Shown here: piece by piece, positions 28,504-36,334 of the stretch
How the letters are laid out: every line of letters begins with the position of its first letter
Position numbering within the stretch: position 1 is the first letter of the stretch
From: Elusimicrobiota bacterium
GTDB lineage: Bacteria > Elusimicrobiota > Endomicrobiia > Endomicrobiales > Endomicrobiaceae
Reading direction: 5' to 3'
Assembly (NCBI GenBank): GCA_017528425.1
Contig: JAFXOV010000020.1
Location: 27,289 to 91,288 of the forward strand
Length of the DNA stretch: 64,000 nt
Program-made: the position numbers and the translations under genes
The notes under the pieces: generated by a model
Databases searched by the model: none
What the model was told of the DNA's origin: nothing
The model's input: only the letters and a program-made list of their open reading frames with translations

Positions 28504-29289
28504 ATGCACATACTCGTTTGCATTAAACAGGTACCGGGCACAACCAATGTTCAAATTGATCCCGAAAGAGGTACTTTGAAGAGAGAAGGTGTTGAAGCTA
28601 TAATTAACCCTTTCGATGAATATGCTATAGAAGAAGCAGTCAGACTTAAAGAAAAAGTCGGCGGAAAAGTTACTGTTATCACAATGGGACCACCGCAAGC
28701 GGAATCTGCTTTAAGAGAAGCAATTTCAAGAGGATGCGATGAAGCAATTTTAATAGGAGACAGAGCATTCGCAGGAGCAGATACCTGGGCAACTTCCTAT
28801 GCTATATCAACCGCAATTAAAACCATACCGGATTTCGGTGTTATATTTTGCGGAAAACAAGCAACAGACGGTGATACCGCACAGGTTGGACCTTCGGTAG
28901 CGGAAATGTTAAATATCCCTCATGTTGCATATGTAAGAAAAATCGAAGAAGTTACTGAAAATTCAATAAAAGTTCAAAGAATGATGGAAGACGGATACGA
29001 TTTAATAGAGGCTCCGGTTCCTTGCTTACTTACAGTAGTTAAAGAAATAAACACACCGAGAATTCCGTCACTTAAAGGTAAAATGGCAGCAAAAAAAGCG
29101 GTAATTAAGCAGTTAAATGCTGCAGCAATCAACGCAGATACAAAAAAGACAGGTTTGGCAGGTTCTCCTACACAAGTTAAAAAGATATTTACTCCACCTC
29201 AAAGAACGGGCGGAGAAAAATTTGAGGGCGAACCACAAGATATTGCAGCAAAGTTGGTAAAGAAGTTGGCAGAGAACAGCTTAATATAG
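28504..29289 (+). CDS. etfB: Electron transfer flavoprotein beta subunit
   Basis: 261 residues. The protein begins MHILVCIKQVPGTTNVQID and has EAVRLKEKVGGKVTVITMGP and the GKQATDGDTAQVGP stretch that binds the second nucleotide (AMP, or FAD in bifurcating Etfs). With EtfA it carries electrons between a flavin dehydrogenase and other carriers. The partner EtfA carries ferredoxin clusters, so a bifurcating (energy-conserving) type is plausible. No acyl-CoA dehydrogenase gene lies nearby. Its stop overlaps the ribosome binding site of etfA. Confidence 0.95.
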   Translation: MHILVCIKQVPGTTNVQIDPERGTLKREGVEAIINPFDEYAIEEAVRLKEKVGGKVTVITMGPPQAESALREAISRGCDEAILIGDRAFAGADTWATSYAISTAIKTIPDFGVIFCGKQATDGDTAQVGPSVAEMLNIPHVAYVRKIEEVTENSIKVQRMMEDGYDLIEAPVPCLLTVVKEINTPRIPSLKGKMAAKKAVIKQLNAAAINADTKKTGLAGSPTQVKKIFTPPQRTGGEKFEGEPQDIAAKLVKKLAENSLI

Positions 29290-29299
29290 GAGAATGAAA

Positions 29300-30502
29300 A
29301 TGGCTAATAAAATAAATATAGATTTAGATAAATGTGTCGGTTGCGGAGCCTGTGAATCTGCTTGTCCGTTCGGTGCAATATCCGTAAAAGACGGTAAAGC
29401 CGTTGTTGACGGTGAAAAGTGCAGATTTTGCGGTTCTTGCGTTGAAGCATGTCCCGTAAAAGCAATTTCAATGCAGAAAGAAGAAGTTCAAGATGCAGTA
29501 GATAAATCTTTATATAAAGGCGTATGGGTATATGCGGAACAAAGACACGGCGAAATATCGTCGGTTGTATATGAACTTTTAAATAAAGGTTCCGAACTTG
29601 CAAAAACATTGAACGTTCCTTTAAGTGCAATACTTATCGGCTCAAATATTTCTGCAAAAGCTCAGGATTTGATAAACAGAGGCGCAGATAAAGTTTATGT
29701 TTATGATGATCCGATATTGGCAGAGTTTCAAGACGATCCGTACAGTTGCATATTGGCAGATTTAATAAAAGAAGAAAAACCGGAAATAGTTCTTATGGGT
29801 GCAACAAATATAGGAAGATCTTTTGCTTCAAGAGTTGCAGCAAAAATTTATACCGGTCTTACTGCGGATTGTACTGCATTGGAAGTGGATTTGGAAACAA
29901 GAAACCTGATGCAAACAAGACCTGCTTTTGGCGGAAACATTATGGCAACGATTTTAACACCGAGACACAGACCTCAAATGGCAACCGTCAGACACAAAGT
30001 ATTTAAAGAAGCAAAAGCTCAGGAAGGCAGAACAGGTGAAGTTATAAACAAAACCATAGACGCACAGAAAATTATCAACAGAACAAAGTTTATAGGTTTC
30101 TTTAAAGATCAAACCGCAGACGTAAACATTTCAGATGCGGATATCATAGTTTCGGGCGGTAGAGGATTAGGTAATCCGGAAGGATTTAAACTTATAAAAG
30201 AGTTGGCGGACTTGTTGGGCGGAGCAGTTGGTGCATCAAGAGCAGCTGTAGATTCAGATTGGATAGCATATTCTCATCAGGTTGGCCAAACCGGCAGAAC
30301 GGTAGCACCTAAAATTTATATTGCGTGCGGTATTTCAGGACAAATTCAGCACATGGTAGGTATGAGTTCATCGGACACAATCATTGCAATTAACAAAGAT
30401 AAAGATTGTCCTATGATGCAAACGGCAACTTATTCGTTGGTGGGAGATTTGTATGAAATTATTCCTGCAATAATAAAAGAAATCAAAAATATAAAAGGAT
30501 AA
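29300..30502 (+). CDS. etfA: Electron transfer flavoprotein alpha subunit with N-terminal 2[4Fe-4S] ferredoxin
   Basis: 400 residues from the ATG at 29300; an ATG six bases earlier is too close to the AGGAG site at 29288-29292. Residues ~1-60 form a bacterial ferredoxin with two full cluster motifs (C12, C15, C18, C22 and C41, C44, C47, C51). The EtfA flavin-binding part follows: GATNIGRSFASRVA, DCTALEVD, GGRGLG and, near the end, SGQIQHMVGM with IAINKDKDCPM around the FAD. Ferredoxin-fused EtfA is known from electron-confurcating or bifurcating complexes such as caffeyl-CoA reductase and lactate dehydrogenase of acetogens. The dehydrogenase partner must be encoded elsewhere. Confidence 0.94.
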   Translation: MANKINIDLDKCVGCGACESACPFGAISVKDGKAVVDGEKCRFCGSCVEACPVKAISMQKEEVQDAVDKSLYKGVWVYAEQRHGEISSVVYELLNKGSELAKTLNVPLSAILIGSNISAKAQDLINRGADKVYVYDDPILAEFQDDPYSCILADLIKEEKPEIVLMGATNIGRSFASRVAAKIYTGLTADCTALEVDLETRNLMQTRPAFGGNIMATILTPRHRPQMATVRHKVFKEAKAQEGRTGEVINKTIDAQKIINRTKFIGFFKDQTADVNISDADIIVSGGRGLGNPEGFKLIKELADLLGGAVGASRAAVDSDWIAYSHQVGQTGRTVAPKIYIACGISGQIQHMVGMSSSDTIIAINKDKDCPMMQTATYSLVGDLYEIIPAIIKEIKNIKG

Positions 30503-30518
30503 GGGAGAGGCAAAAAAA

Positions 30519-31124
30519 ATGAAAAAATTGGTAATGTTGGTAGCAGTATTTGTAAGTTTGTCGGTGGCTTCGGTTTATGCAGCAGATTCATCACAGTTTA
30601 TTGACATCTGTAAAGAAGGCGGAATAGCAGCAATACAAAGCATGTTAACAACCGGTACGGTTGATGTAAATGCCGTTGCAAAAGAAACAGGAAAAACAGC
30701 TTTGATGTCAGCTTGTGAAAACACATCACCTTCCGCAGTTGCTATAGTTGGTTTGTTGTTAAACAAAGGTGCAGATGTTAATACTGCAGATGTTCTTGGA
30801 AAAACAGCATTGGATTATGCAAAAAACAATGTGAAATACGGAGACAAAATTGTTCCTCTTTTGGAAAAAGCAGGTGCAGTTAAATCAGCAGTTAACACAA
30901 TAAAGAATTCTTCGGCAACTGTTTCAGAAATGGCAACAGCAGCAGCAACGGCAGCGGCAATACAATATGCAACATCCGAAGAAGTATCAACAAAAGATCT
31001 TGCAGCAACAGCGGCAAATGCAGCACAACAAACGGCAGCTGCAAAATCAACGGAACCTAAACAAGAAGAAAAGAAAGAAGAAGGCGGATTCTTCAGCAAA
31101 TTGTTTAGTTTCTTTAAGAAATAA
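30519..31124 (+). CDS. Periplasmic ankyrin-repeat protein
   Basis: 201 residues. A clear signal peptide ends at about residue 21 (VYA-AD). Two to three ankyrin-like repeats follow at ~25-115 (GIAAIQSMLTTGTVDVNA, GKTALMSACENTS, GLLLNKGADVNTADVLGKTA). Then comes an alanine-rich helical segment (~125-180), a Lys/Glu stretch, and a hydrophobic-basic end GGFFSKLFSFFKK that may touch a membrane. It follows etfA by 16 bases with an AGGGAGAGG ribosome site, so it is probably on the same transcript, an unexpected partner for cytoplasmic Etf. Its role is unknown; ankyrin repeats normally bind proteins. Confidence 0.8.
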   Translation: MKKLVMLVAVFVSLSVASVYAADSSQFIDICKEGGIAAIQSMLTTGTVDVNAVAKETGKTALMSACENTSPSAVAIVGLLLNKGADVNTADVLGKTALDYAKNNVKYGDKIVPLLEKAGAVKSAVNTIKNSSATVSEMATAAATAAAIQYATSEEVSTKDLAATAANAAQQTAAAKSTEPKQEEKKEEGGFFSKLFSFFKK

Positions 31125-31137
31125 GTTTTTTGACATG

Positions 31138-31167
31138 CTTTTCTACGACGATTAATTGTAGAAAAAG
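31138..31167. terminator. Dyad symmetry between the etf operon and tRNA-Ser
   Basis: CTTTTCTAC pairs with GTAGAAAAAG across an 11-base loop. There is no long T run after it, so it is a weak candidate terminator. Its right arm overlaps the -35 of the tRNA promoter. Confidence 0.4.
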
Positions 31168-31184
31168 ACAAATTATGATATAAT
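31156..31184 (+). promoter_or_regulatory. Promoter of tRNA-Ser
   Basis: TTGTAG, 17 bases, TATAAT, ending 13 bases before the first base of the mature tRNA. Confidence 0.7.
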
Positions 31185-31197
31185 TTGAAAATAATCT

Positions 31198-31289
31198 GGA
31201 AAGGTCGCATAGTTGGTCTAGTGCGCCGGTTTGCTAAACCGGTGTACAGGTGAAAGCCTGTACCGAGGGTTCGAATCCCTCCCTTTCCG
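31198..31289 (+). tRNA. tRNA-Ser (anticodon GCT)
   Basis: The acceptor stem GGAAAGG pairs with CCTTTCC, with discriminator G at 31289. The anticodon arm is CCGGT-TTGCTAA-ACCGG with GCT at 31233-31235, which reads AGC/AGU. The long variable arm GTACAGG / CCTGTAC makes it class II as expected for serine, and the T arm contains GGTTCGAATCC. CCA is not encoded; the sequence goes straight into a T-rich run that may end transcription. Confidence 0.96.
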
Positions 31290-31396
31290 GATTTTTTTAT
31301 TTTTAATAATATATTTTTGTATAATATTTAAAGTGTAACAATAGATGGAAACGGAAGTCTAAAATAGTAACAATATCTTTATAGAGGAGCAATGCT

Positions 31397-32209
31397 ATGA
31401 AAAAATTTTTTTCTATAGTTGCAATGTTGTTTTTAACTTCTTGTTTGTTTGCGGCAAATATAGCAGATATGAAACTCGGCAAATTTGATGTAAAAGCAAT
31501 ACAAATACAACCTACAAACCATAAAAAAGAGTTGTTCCGTTATAAAGATACCAACAAATTGGAAGAATTTTTAAATCAGAAAGATTCTACGGCTTCCGCA
31601 ATAAATGTTTTTTATGTCGATACCGGTGACCATAAAATATTGTTTGATACCGGCATAAATGCGCCTGCATTGTTGGAAGCATTAAAAAGTATTAATGTCG
31701 AACCAAAGAGTATAGATACTATATGCATTACACACATGCATTATGACCATATAGCCGGTCTTATAACCGATTACAACAGAACATTCCCCAAGGCAGATGT
31801 TTATATCGCTCAGGAAGAAATAAATGCAAATTTAAAATCAGAAATATTATTGGCATATCCGAACAGAATAAAATCATTTAAACAAAACGAACAAATATTG
31901 CCCTTTATAAAATCTGTTCCGGCATTCGGCCATACTTTAGGACACACAATGTTTGAAGTTACAAGCGAAGGACAAACAATGTTGGTATGGGGCGATATTT
32001 TACATGCACCTATACAATTTCAAGATCCCGAAATTTTTTTGGTATATGATACAGATCCTATACAGGCATTATCCGTAAGGAAAAAAGTTTTGAAAGACTA
32101 TGCGGACAGTGATAAATATATCGCAGGTGCACACCTTTTGAATTGCGGTATAGGAAAATTGCAAAAAGACGAGTCCGGTTACAAATTTGTATTTTTAAAA
32201 GCGGAATAA
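31397..32209 (+). CDS. Secreted MBL-fold metallo-hydrolase
   Basis: 270 residues. The signal sequence MKKFFSIVAMLFLTSC carries a possible lipobox (LTSC, lipid anchor at C16) or could be cut after LFA at about 20. The metallo-beta-lactamase zinc motif HMHYDH is near residue 113. Further ligands are in GHTLGHT, WGDILHAP and the late AGAHLL, so two metals can bind. The sequence looks like the lactonase/AttM-PqsE type of the fold rather than a true beta-lactamase; the substrate is unknown. A TATAAT lies at 31320-31325. It ends exactly where the convergent nitroreductase ends. Confidence 0.85.
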   Translation: MKKFFSIVAMLFLTSCLFAANIADMKLGKFDVKAIQIQPTNHKKELFRYKDTNKLEEFLNQKDSTASAINVFYVDTGDHKILFDTGINAPALLEALKSINVEPKSIDTICITHMHYDHIAGLITDYNRTFPKADVYIAQEEINANLKSEILLAYPNRIKSFKQNEQILPFIKSVPAFGHTLGHTMFEVTSEGQTMLVWGDILHAPIQFQDPEIFLVYDTDPIQALSVRKKVLKDYADSDKYIAGAHLLNCGIGKLQKDESGYKFVFLKAE

Positions 32210-32737
32210 TTATTCCACAAAATAAACTCTGTTTTCTTTTCTTGGTGCCGGTTTGGGTATATCGCCGTCAATATAACCTATTGCACAATGGCCGATACCT
32301 TCCCATTCACCTTGAACACCGATATCCTTCAACAATTTTTTATATTCTTCCGTTTCAAACTCTTCTTTTGCTCTGTGGATCCAAATGCTTCCCAAACCTA
32401 AAGAATGGGCTGCGAGCATCATATTGCCTATAACAAGACTACCGTCATAAACTCTGTTTCTCCAATCTTTTTCGGCAAGAACTATTAATATTACTGGTGC
32501 TCCGTAAAACGGATCAAATCCTTTGTCCCAACCGCCGATTTTACGATTATCTTCCGCGATTTTATCTCTTAATTCTTTATTTGTAACGGCAACCGTAATA
32601 ACGGCTTGTCTGCCCATGCCGTTAGCGGCATAAAGGCCCGCTTTTATTATTTCATCTATATCTTTTTTTGAAACCATATCGGATTTAAATTTTCTTATAC
32701 TTCTTCTTTCCAGCATTGCTTTAATTATTTCGTTCAT
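32210..32737 (-). CDS. Nitroreductase-family flavoprotein
   Basis: 175 residues. The N-terminal ERRSIRKFKSDMV is the FMN-binding opening of the family. GLYAANGMGRQAVITVAV, MMLAAHSLGLGSIWIHRAKEEF and the final GHCAIGYIDGDIPKPAPRK complete the fold. These enzymes form homodimers and reduce nitro compounds, quinones or other electrophiles with NAD(P)H; the true substrate is unknown. It lies 15 bases downstream of the sirtuin gene on the same strand and is likely part of that operon. Flavin reductases (old yellow enzyme type) are also reported next to SirTM genes elsewhere, which makes the neighbourhood suggestive. Confidence 0.9.
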   Translation of the reverse strand: MNEIIKAMLERRSIRKFKSDMVSKKDIDEIIKAGLYAANGMGRQAVITVAVTNKELRDKIAEDNRKIGGWDKGFDPFYGAPVILIVLAEKDWRNRVYDGSLVIGNMMLAAHSLGLGSIWIHRAKEEFETEEYKKLLKDIGVQGEWEGIGHCAIGYIDGDIPKPAPRKENRVYFVE

Positions 32738-32752
32738 AATACCTCCAAGTGG

Positions 32753-33742
32753 TTACAGTTCTTTCAAAACTTCCCCTATATCTCCGTTAATAGAAACGGT
32801 TCTGTCTTTTATTGCTTCGGGAGAAAATAAATCCTTTACATTTATATAAATATATCTTGCATTTTCGTTTTCGTATGTCATTTGCCAAAACGGCATTTTT
32901 ATTATAACCGGCGTAAACATTCCGACACCAAGTTCCAAATACAAAATATGACTGTTTTGGTTTTTCATAAGGAAGTTATAATAATTCCTTGATGCTTTAT
33001 GCCACCCTTCATCTTCAACAAAAGTGTCGTCCATACGAAGATTCATAACAACATCACTGTTATCATCCGGACATTTCGGTATAAGCACCGAAGGTATTCG
33101 CATTGAAATATTTTTATCTTGCGGAACTTGATACACTCCGTTATTATCTTTAACAAAGCCTTGTGCCGCCATCATATCCATAACTATTTTCTCATTATCA
33201 TAAGTTTTTTTGTTTTCCGGATTAATGCTTTGAAACAAACCGTAATCTCCCTGAGTGTAAAAAAGTTTTGTTTTATCAAAACCGGCTTTTTGAAATAAGT
33301 GGTCAACGTTTGTCGTAATAACAAAATAGTTTTTATCCTTCACCAGTTCAAGAAGTTCTTTATGTACAGGTTTGGGGGGATCAATATATCTGTTATAATA
33401 AATGTGTCTTGCCCACCAAGCCCAAAAAGTTTCTTTGTCTTTAAAGTGGTGAAAACCTCCGGAATATATATCTTTAATTCCATACTTTTGTGCAAAATCA
33501 AAAAAATATTTTGTAAATCGTTCCCCTGTATAAGTGAACCCTGCAGAAGTTGAAAGACCTGCTCCGGCACCTATTAAAATTGCATTTGCCGAAGAAAGTT
33601 CTTCTTTTAAAAATTTTATTTTTTCTTTTCTTGATAAATCTTTTCCCAAGGAAGATACTTGACCGAAGAAATCCGATTCTATCCCTTTCTGTACTGAATA
33701 TAGATAACCATTGTTTGTTTTATTGTTGTAAGAAGTGCTCAT
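32753..33742 (-). CDS. SirTM-like sirtuin (predicted protein ADP-ribosyltransferase)
   Basis: 329 residues from the ATG at 33742, which has GAGGA about eleven bases before it; a longer start at 33772 lacks a site. The NAD-binding motif GAGAGLSTSAGF is near residue 50-60, and ITTNVDHLFQKAGF supplies the conserved Asn-Val-Asp. Where ordinary sirtuin deacetylases have the catalytic His of the HG motif, this protein reads YTQGDYG, with Gln. That change is the hallmark of class M sirtuins (SirTM), which ADP-ribosylate proteins instead of deacetylating them. The zinc-ribbon cysteines of other sirtuins are mostly absent. It overlaps the end of the macrodomain gene, the known SirTM-macrodomain pairing. 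No lipoyl carrier protein or ligase gene is nearby. Confidence 0.85.
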   Translation of the reverse strand: MSTSYNNKTNNGYLYSVQKGIESDFFGQVSSLGKDLSRKEKIKFLKEELSSANAILIGAGAGLSTSAGFTYTGERFTKYFFDFAQKYGIKDIYSGGFHHFKDKETFWAWWARHIYYNRYIDPPKPVHKELLELVKDKNYFVITTNVDHLFQKAGFDKTKLFYTQGDYGLFQSINPENKKTYDNEKIVMDMMAAQGFVKDNNGVYQVPQDKNISMRIPSVLIPKCPDDNSDVVMNLRMDDTFVEDEGWHKASRNYYNFLMKNQNSHILYLELGVGMFTPVIIKMPFWQMTYENENARYIYINVKDLFSPEAIKDRTVSINGDIGEVLKEL

Positions 33743-34550
33743 AACAAAATTTGTCCTCTTGTTTAAAGACATTAAATACTACTCTGTCTATTTTGTTTCC
33801 ATTTTGTTTTAGCCAATCTATAACGGTTTCAACAGCAATTTCTGCAGCCCTTTCGTTAGGAAAACGAAACACTCCGGTAGATATACAACAAAAAGCTACA
33901 GACTTTAAATTGTTTTTTAGGCATATATCTAAAATATTTTTATAACACTTTTTTAAATCTTGTTCAAGAGATTTTGTCAGTATTCCGGTAACGATGGGCC
34001 CTGCAACATGTATAACTTTTTTTGCGGGAAGATTATATCCGTCGGTAATTATCGGAACAGCCACAGGCTGCTCATAATCGTCCCCATACTGTTTTCTAAA
34101 CTCGTTCATTATCTTGTTACATTCATATCTTAATTGAACACCTGCAAAAGTATGAATACAATTATCTATACAAGTATGCATCGGTACAAAACAGCCGAGC
34201 ATCTGTGAATTTGCCGCATTTACTATTGCATCACAAGATAATTTTGTAATATCTCCCTGCCAAATTGAAATTTTTTGTGAATACGGATGTTTACTGTTAA
34301 TAGTTTCTTTTATCGTTTTAATATCTTTCAAATAAACAATACCTTTTTCTTTGTTCCGTTCTGTAAGATACTCGTCTTGAACTTTTAATATTTCACCGGA
34401 AGTTTCTTTAGGTGGTCTTACATTCATTAAAGATCTTAACAATACTTTTTTATCTTCAACATCTGCAGGTATTTCTAAATTTTTATATTCCAACAATTCT
34501 TCTTTAAATTTTTCTATTAAATAATTTAATCTTTCTTCCTGTGTTTTCAT
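33720..34550 (-). CDS. Zinc-containing macrodomain protein, predicted ADP-ribosyl hydrolase
   Basis: 276 residues: a helical extension of about 80 residues, then a macrodomain. WQGDITKLSCDAIVNAANS holds the ADP-ribose. The next stretch, MLGCFVPMHTCIDNCIHTFAG, carries the Cys/His zinc site of the SirTM-linked macrodomain class. Later, STGVFRFPNERAAEIA forms the phosphate loop. These proteins remove ADP-ribose that the linked SirTM adds, so the two genes make a writer/eraser pair. The overlap with the sirtuin gene supports joint expression. In Staphylococcus and Streptococcus the modified target is a lipoylated GcvH-like protein; none is seen here. Confidence 0.9.
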   Translation of the reverse strand: MKTQEERLNYLIEKFKEELLEYKNLEIPADVEDKKVLLRSLMNVRPPKETSGEILKVQDEYLTERNKEKGIVYLKDIKTIKETINSKHPYSQKISIWQGDITKLSCDAIVNAANSQMLGCFVPMHTCIDNCIHTFAGVQLRYECNKIMNEFRKQYGDDYEQPVAVPIITDGYNLPAKKVIHVAGPIVTGILTKSLEQDLKKCYKNILDICLKNNLKSVAFCCISTGVFRFPNERAAEIAVETVIDWLKQNGNKIDRVVFNVFKQEDKFCYEHFLQQ

Positions 34551-34559
34551 ATATAACCT

Positions 34560-35180
34560 TTAAAAAATTTGTCCGGGAAGTTTTAATTTTTGTTTAGGCG
34601 GAAACTGTTTATCGAATTCTTCAACTTCTTTTTCGTTAACAAAATATCCTTTCGGCGGTGTATATTCACCTGTAATGCCGGTAAGATAACCCGGTATTAA
34701 CTCTTTACATAAAAAGAAAGAAGCATCCGCTCCTTCGGGCAAATCGTGATACCTGATTCCGAATTTACTTGCATAAGTAAATCCGCTTTTACCGTAAAAA
34801 TCTATATTACCTTCAAAACAAAGTGCACCGCAACCAAGTTCTTTTGCTTTATCTATGGAATAATCAAGTAACATCTTTCCATAACCTTTTCTTTTTAGTT
34901 CGTTAGCAATACAAATAGGTCCCATAGCCATAATTGGAATATCTTTTCCGTTATCTGCTTTAATAACAGCTTTCATAAACATATTTTGTCCTATTATCTT
35001 GCCGTCTTTTTCCATAACGAAATCAAGTTCTTTAACAAAATCTTTATCGTTTCTTAACTGATTAAGAACATAATGTTCCAAACATCCCGGGCGATACACA
35101 TTCCAAAAACTTTCTCTGACAAGATTTTCTACTTCTCTATACTCTTCTTTCTTTTCTAAACGAATTATTATGTTGTTCAT
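34560..35180 (-). CDS. GNAT-family N-acetyltransferase
   Basis: 206 residues. The acetyl-CoA motif A is IANELKRKGYGKMLLDYSIDKA; motif B follows with CFEGNIDFYGKSGFTYA. The C-terminal part (about 150-206, LCKELIPGYLTGITGEYTPP) is typical of a common clostridial-type GNAT of unknown substrate. Its ATG overlaps the stop of the TfoX-like gene by four bases (ATGA), so translation is probably coupled. It lies ten bases upstream of the macrodomain gene. Confidence 0.85.
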   Translation of the reverse strand: MNNIIIRLEKKEEYREVENLVRESFWNVYRPGCLEHYVLNQLRNDKDFVKELDFVMEKDGKIIGQNMFMKAVIKADNGKDIPIMAMGPICIANELKRKGYGKMLLDYSIDKAKELGCGALCFEGNIDFYGKSGFTYASKFGIRYHDLPEGADASFFLCKELIPGYLTGITGEYTPPKGYFVNEKEVEEFDKQFPPKQKLKLPGQIF

Positions 35181-35491
35181 TTTTTCCTCTTTGGTGCAGG
35201 TAATTCATTATACATTGCATTAAACAACTCTGCAAGAAACTCTTTATTGTCAATTTCATCAACAAGCAACATTTCTTTAGCACCTTTATAAGGTAATTCC
35301 ACAGTTGCATTCGGCATCATTGATATCGCAGACTTTGTAGGTTTTACAAGAAACCTGTCATCATAAATTCCGCCGACAATTTTACCTTGATAATAAATTA
35401 TATATTCGCCCATCATTGCACGATATGATATGTCTTTTAAATTGGAAAGCTGTTCTAAAACAAATTCTAAATATTGTTTACTTGAAGCCAC
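35177..35491 (-). CDS. TfoX N-terminal-domain protein
   Basis: 104 residues from a GTG at 35489-35491, chosen because GGGG lies six bases before it and because the family begins (M/V)ASSKQYLEFVLEQL. A longer start at 35575 would overlap the previous gene by 64 bases. The TfoX-N fold shows in YRAMMGEYIIYYQGKIVGG and YDDRFLVKPTKSA. The TfoX N-domain alone occurs in many bacteria as a small protein of unknown role; the competence regulator TfoX/Sxy also has a C-terminal domain, missing here. Regulation of competence should not be inferred. Confidence 0.85.
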   Translation of the reverse strand: MASSKQYLEFVLEQLSNLKDISYRAMMGEYIIYYQGKIVGGIYDDRFLVKPTKSAISMMPNATVELPYKGAKEMLLVDEIDNKEFLAELFNAMYNELPAPKRKK

Positions 35492-35511
35492 TTTATTCCC
35501 CAATCGGCTTG

Positions 35512-35979
35512 TTATCTTGTTAATTTGTAACGAGGTCCTTCTTTCCCGTTTTTTCCGGTAAAAATAAATCCGCACTTTTCGAGAACTTTTCTTGAAGCTA
35601 TATTTTTATCTTCTATTTCTGCTTCTATGGCTGTAACTGTAGGTTCTTGAAATGCCCAAGCAGAAATTGCTTTAACCGCTTCGGTTGCATAGCCATGTTC
35701 CTGATATTGTTCCGTAATACCATACCCTATTTCCACAACACCGTCGGAATTAAGGCCTTTGAAACACATTTCGCCTATATGAGTCCCGTCCTTAAGTTCT
35801 ATCATCCAAATTGCATACCATTCCCACTGTTCAGGATTTTCAATACATCCGTTCAACATTTCGGTATAAGCAGCTTTTAAAACTTCATTGGTTTGTAACT
35901 CAATGAAGTTTTCCATTTCGTTTTGTGAAGCTGCATAGATTTTTAAATTTTCTGTTTCTATCATTATATTTTCCAACAA
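35512..35979 (-). CDS. GNAT-family N-acetyltransferase (RimJ/RimL-like)
   Basis: 155 residues. The family features are LKDGTHIGEMCFKG, then VEIGYGITEQYQEHGYATEAVKAI (acetyl-CoA binding), and IASRKVLEKCGFIFTGK near the end. This is the ribosomal-protein-type GNAT family, whose members acetylate protein N-termini, antibiotics or small molecules; the substrate here is unknown. Its start is directly after the end of the DUF3795 gene, and it ends just before the TfoX-N gene, so it belongs to the same run of small genes. Confidence 0.87.
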   Translation of the reverse strand: MLENIMIETENLKIYAASQNEMENFIELQTNEVLKAAYTEMLNGCIENPEQWEWYAIWMIELKDGTHIGEMCFKGLNSDGVVEIGYGITEQYQEHGYATEAVKAISAWAFQEPTVTAIEAEIEDKNIASRKVLEKCGFIFTGKNGKEGPRYKLTR

Positions 35980-36312
35980 CTATTTTTCTAAATTTTTAAG
36001 TGCATCAGCATTGTTTCCGATAACCATTGCAACTTTTTTGCAAGTTTTCATTTCGTTACAGTCGCCGCAAGTTTCATACTTTTTGTTCATGGCACATTGT
36101 CTTATTTGGCAAAGTTTATCGCAAAATACCGTTTTCTTTCCGTCTGTTCTGCACCCTTCACAATTTATCATTTCCGGAGTAATAGTAATATTGTTTAGTC
36201 TGCTCCATTCAGTTGCAACTTTTTTCCTTAACTCATTATCGTTATTTATTGTTGCTAACATTGCCTCGCATTTTTCGCAATCCAACCCGCAATATGCAAT
36301 AAGATTTTTCAT
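35980..36312 (-). CDS. DUF3795 cysteine-rich protein
   Basis: 110 residues with 11 cysteines. The start MKNLIAYCGLDCEKCEAM, the middle INCEGCRTDGKKTVFCDKLC and the late ETCGDCNEMKTCKK match DUF3795. The family is widespread in gut anaerobes and methanogens and probably binds zinc or an iron-sulfur cluster. No function is known. It is adjacent, without a gap, to the downstream GNAT gene. Confidence 0.85.
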   Translation of the reverse strand: MKNLIAYCGLDCEKCEAMLATINNDNELRKKVATEWSRLNNITITPEMINCEGCRTDGKKTVFCDKLCQIRQCAMNKKYETCGDCNEMKTCKKVAMVIGNNADALKNLEK

Positions 36313-36334
36313 TTGTTGCTCCTATATATAATGT

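Noticed and set aside
35177..35491. A competence regulator (TfoX/Sxy)
   Set aside because: Only the N-terminal domain is present, and no competence genes are near.
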